Shown here: positions 62,130 to 64,000 of the stretch, piece after piece
Position numbering within the stretch: the first letter of the stretch is position 1
Layout: every line of letters begins with the position of its first letter
Source of the DNA: Mesorhizobium sp. NZP2077
Lineage (GTDB): Bacteria; Pseudomonadota; Alphaproteobacteria; Rhizobiales; Rhizobiaceae
DNA: 64,000 nt
Direction of reading: 5' to 3'
Assembly: GCF_013170805.1 (NCBI RefSeq)
Contig: NZ_CP051293.1
Span: 3,788,001-3,852,000, forward strand
The notes under the pieces: generated by a model
Database searches by the model: none
What the model was told of the DNA's origin: nothing
What the model saw: only the letters and a program-made list of their open reading frames with translations
Program-made: the position numbers and the translations under genes

Positions 62130-62603
62130 CCAACTTTTTACTCGACGGAGCCACCATGGTGGAGTCGGCTTGGGCCCTTCTGCCACGAGGCAGCGGCAGC
62201 CGGTCATGACCGCTTTCGTCTCGGAAGCAGATATTCGTGCATGATCTAACCATGCGCGTTTATGAATTCACGCCATAGCGCAAGGTCGGTTTCTGTCCCG
62301 TTATCCCGAAAGGGGAGGGTCCGCTCCCGACCCCATTGTGGTCATTCGAGAACTGGCGGCCACTGCCAACTGTTTGCGCCTTCAGAAACACCCCGACCCT
62401 GGCCGTCTTCGGAATTCAGGCGATCTCAGGTTAGCCAACGCGCACCGTTTGACGATGCTGTGCTGCAGGAGGCGACACCGAATCGGTCAGAAGAAGGCCG
62501 CGCGCAAGTCGCAGCCGGTCGCTGTTCAAACAACGATTTCGACAACGAAAAGCCGCCGATGACAGCGCTCACTCGAAAATAGCAATAATTTCAGCTAGTT
62601 AGC
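62130..62603. other. Non-coding stretch before the right boundary repeat
   Basis: No gene is supported. CAACGATTTCGACAACGAAA (from about 62530) resembles CAACGAAATCGACAACGAAA at 39361, near the left end of the integrase gene, which may be an integrase-related or att-arm remnant. Confidence 0.4.
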
Positions 62604-62651
62604 TGGTACGCCCAAGGGGAATCGAACCCCTGTTACCGCCGTGAAAGGGCG
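62604..62651 (-). repeat. tRNA-Glu 3'-half fragment, right boundary repeat of the island
   Basis: The minus strand reads CGCCCTTTCACGGCGG, GTAACAGGGGTTCGATTCCC, CTTGGGCGTACCA. It is the better-preserved copy, with the T-arm complete and ACCA at the end. The sequence to its right does not supply a tRNA 5' half either, so the intact tRNA-Glu is not in this window. Confidence 0.85.
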
Positions 62652-62802
62652 TTGGACGATAGTGAAGTTCGTCCAAGGCCTTCCGTCATGCTGAACGCGG
62701 CGATCATCAGAACAGGCCCATAGCGAAACCAGATTCTGTAGATATGCTGTAGATCAGCCGTTTTCCGGAGCTTGTTAGGATCGACCAAGTCGTTGAAAAT
62801 AT

Positions 62803-62877
62803 TGGCTCCCCGGGCCGGATTCGAACCAGCGACCAACCGGTTAACAGCCGGTTGCTCTACCACTGAGCTACCGGGGA
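62803..62877 (-). tRNA. tRNA-Asn (GTT)
   Basis: Minus strand, 75 nt with encoded CCA. The acceptor TCCCCGG pairs with CCGGGGA, the D-arm is GCTCAGTGGTAGAGC, the anticodon loop CTGTTAA gives anticodon GTT, and the T-arm is CTGGTTCGAATCCGG. All stems are intact apart from one T-stem mismatch. It marks the start of ordinary chromosome to the right of the island. Confidence 0.95.
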
Positions 62878-63098
62878 ACGGAGGCTCTTTGAGCAAGTGG
62901 CGCAGCCTATAGCAAACACCTTTCGGCTTTGCAAAGAAGCATTTCGCTTTTTTCCGAGAGTTTTTCGCTCAGGCGTTTTCTCGCAACCGGCGGCGTCCGC
63001 CCTCATATTAGCCGTCTTGGCGATGGCCGCGGAACCGAAAGGTCGGTCGCGGCTTGCGTAAACAGGCATTTTCGAGCACGAGACGGACAGCCATTGGC

Positions 63099-63386
63099 AT
63101 GACGGAAGCAGACGAAAACCGGATACCTGCCCGAAAGCTCTCGATATTCGGGCGCGAGTTCACCATGCCGCAGTCGCGTGGCCTCAGAATCGCGATCGGC
63201 ATTCTTTTGACCATCGGCGGTATTCTCGGCTTTCTGCCGATTCTCGGCTTCTGGATGGTGCCGATCGGACTGTTGGTGCTGTCCTATGAATTCGCCATGG
63301 TGCGCCGCCACCGGCGCCGCTTCGTCGTCTGGTGGGAGCGGCGGCGACGGCCAGATGGAACGACTGGCACCAAGCCGCGCCTTTGA
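63099..63386 (+). CDS. Conserved small membrane protein
   Basis: 95 residues from ATG 63099 (MTEADENRIPARKLSIFGRE). One long hydrophobic hairpin (RIAIGILLTIGGILGFLPIL, GFWMVPIGLLVLSYEFAMV) precedes an Arg-rich tail (RRHRRRFVVWWERRRR). Highly similar short proteins occur across Rhizobiales; no function is known. The ribosome-binding site is weak, and an earlier start at 63054 is possible. Confidence 0.72.
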   Translation: MTEADENRIPARKLSIFGREFTMPQSRGLRIAIGILLTIGGILGFLPILGFWMVPIGLLVLSYEFAMVRRHRRRFVVWWERRRRPDGTTGTKPRL

Positions 63387-63877
63387 CCTCGCCATCCTTA
63401 CGCCGCGTTATGCCCTTGTTCGGGTTTCGGATTTTCGCGAATCGGCCTTTGGGTTAGAACTTCTCCTGAGATTCTCGCGGATTTACTTGAGAACGGCGGC
63501 AGCCGAAGCAAGGCGCGCGCGGTCGCGCGGCGAAAGCCTGGCGGTGCCGTCTATGGCGAGGCAATCGATGGCATGGCGCAGCAACGCCTCGCATCCCGAT
63601 CGCGACAGGCCGTCCCAGGCATCCGTTCCATCGTTCGGCCTTGCCGGTCGCATGGCGCAGTCCTCCTCGTTTCTCAACGGTGGCCGGGGCGTGGAGTTTC
63701 TCCTGACCTCCTGCTATCCTTAACGATCTGCTAATGTGCGTCACGACCGCTGTGGCCGCGACGCTCGATGCGTAGGATGGGATTCATCCAGAGGAAACCG
63801 CGCGGAATGCGTGGTGGCCGCTTGACGCCATTTTCGCCGCAACCTATTGGAACCGGGTGGAACGCCGGGAGCAACGA
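63387..63877. other. Spacer before the tRNA-Cys fragment
   Basis: Apart from the possible small gene at 63483-63677 nothing is supported here. Confidence 0.4.
63483..63677 (-). CDS. Possible small hypothetical protein
   Basis: 64 residues: MRNEEDCAMRPARPNDGTDA, WDGLSRSGCEALLRHAIDCL, AIDGTARLSPRDRARLASAA. The helical, balanced composition is better than that of the competing frames. Start uncertain; no family named. Confidence 0.42.
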   Translation of the reverse strand: MRNEEDCAMRPARPNDGTDAWDGLSRSGCEALLRHAIDCLAIDGTARLSPRDRARLASAAAVLK

Positions 63878-63917
63878 GGCCTCGTGGCGGAGTGGTTACG
63901 CAGAGGACTGCAAATCC
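63878..63917 (+). tRNA. tRNA-Cys (GCA), 5' half only
   Basis: GGCCTCGTGGCGGAGTGGTT then ACGCAGAGGACTGCAAATCC matches tRNA-Cys from position 1 through the anticodon (GCA) to the first three bases of the 3' anticodon stem. The next bases, GGCGCAGGATCG, do not continue the tRNA, and no T-arm or acceptor end follows before the window ends. Either an element has disrupted the gene or its 3' part lies beyond an insertion. Confidence 0.72.
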
Positions 63918-64000
63918 GGCGCAGGATCGTCGATCATGTCAAACCCTAGCAGAATCAAGGCGTGTTCTGAATCGCTAGGATTCATTCGCCTATTTTCGGG

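Noticed and set aside
62262..62582. 106-residue rightward frame before the right boundary repeat
   Set aside because: Low-quality composition, no start signal, and it lies in att-flanking DNA without homologous features.
1..64000. CRISPR arrays or rRNA genes
   Set aside because: No series of short regularly spaced repeats and no rRNA-like conserved segments were seen.

Overview
The window is high-GC alphaproteobacterial DNA, most likely from Mesorhizobium or a close relative in the Rhizobiales. That is an inference from the Ti-type mobilisation genes (TraA, TraC, TraD), the mix of IS66, IS256, IS701, IS5, IS21 and IS110 elements, and many small proteins of a rhizobial style. It reads as an accessory region: stacked mobile elements, gene relics and tRNA fragments, with ordinary chromosome only at the far right (about 62.8-63.9 kb).

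Left part. 0.1-6.4 kb is a decayed mobilisation module: an XRE regulator, an AlpA-type regulator, a MOBQ relaxase-helicase (TraA), a well-formed candidate oriT, TraC and TraD. It ends in a frameshifted serine recombinase joined to a piece of LigD. 6.7-39 kb is an envelope and periplasm gene cluster: porin, DUF4105 protein, sulfatase with its formylglycine-generating enzyme (FGE), two paralogous beta-barrel proteins, AraC regulator, TPR protein, lipoprotein hydrolase, DUF1254 protein, PpiC-type foldase, HupE/UreJ protein, DUF3604 protein, DUF502 protein, alpha-carbonic anhydrase, MscS channel, L,D-transpeptidase and an OpuAC-type binding protein. Four copies of a short sequence (core CCACGTAACTTAC) lie 100-170 bp upstream of genes in this region, in the same orientation as the gene, and may mark a small regulon. 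One exported protein is encoded twice (10.0 and 16.7 kb), with only synonymous internal differences.

Right part. Two near-identical 47-48 bp pieces of a tRNA-Glu 3' half (39.2 and 62.6 kb) bracket a 23.4-kb island. A frameshifted tyrosine integrase lies beside the left copy. The cargo includes a BRCT protein, a thermonuclease, an ATP-dependent DNA ligase, a cupin-like Tat protein, an orphan Flp pilin, and a two-gene operon encoding a large coiled-coil membrane protein and a membrane-anchored protein with two PAN-like domains. The operon is the best candidate here for an undescribed system. The island is full of IS elements, including a head-to-tail array of two IS701-type copies and one IS5-type copy separated by single CTAG tetranucleotides. 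Two class III cyclase-TPR proteins, one frameshifted, lie before the right repeat. tRNA-Asn and a broken tRNA-Cys follow.

Many frames are broken, several at C or G homopolymers. Some of these breaks could be sequencing error, so pseudogene calls that rest on one indel should be read with that in mind.
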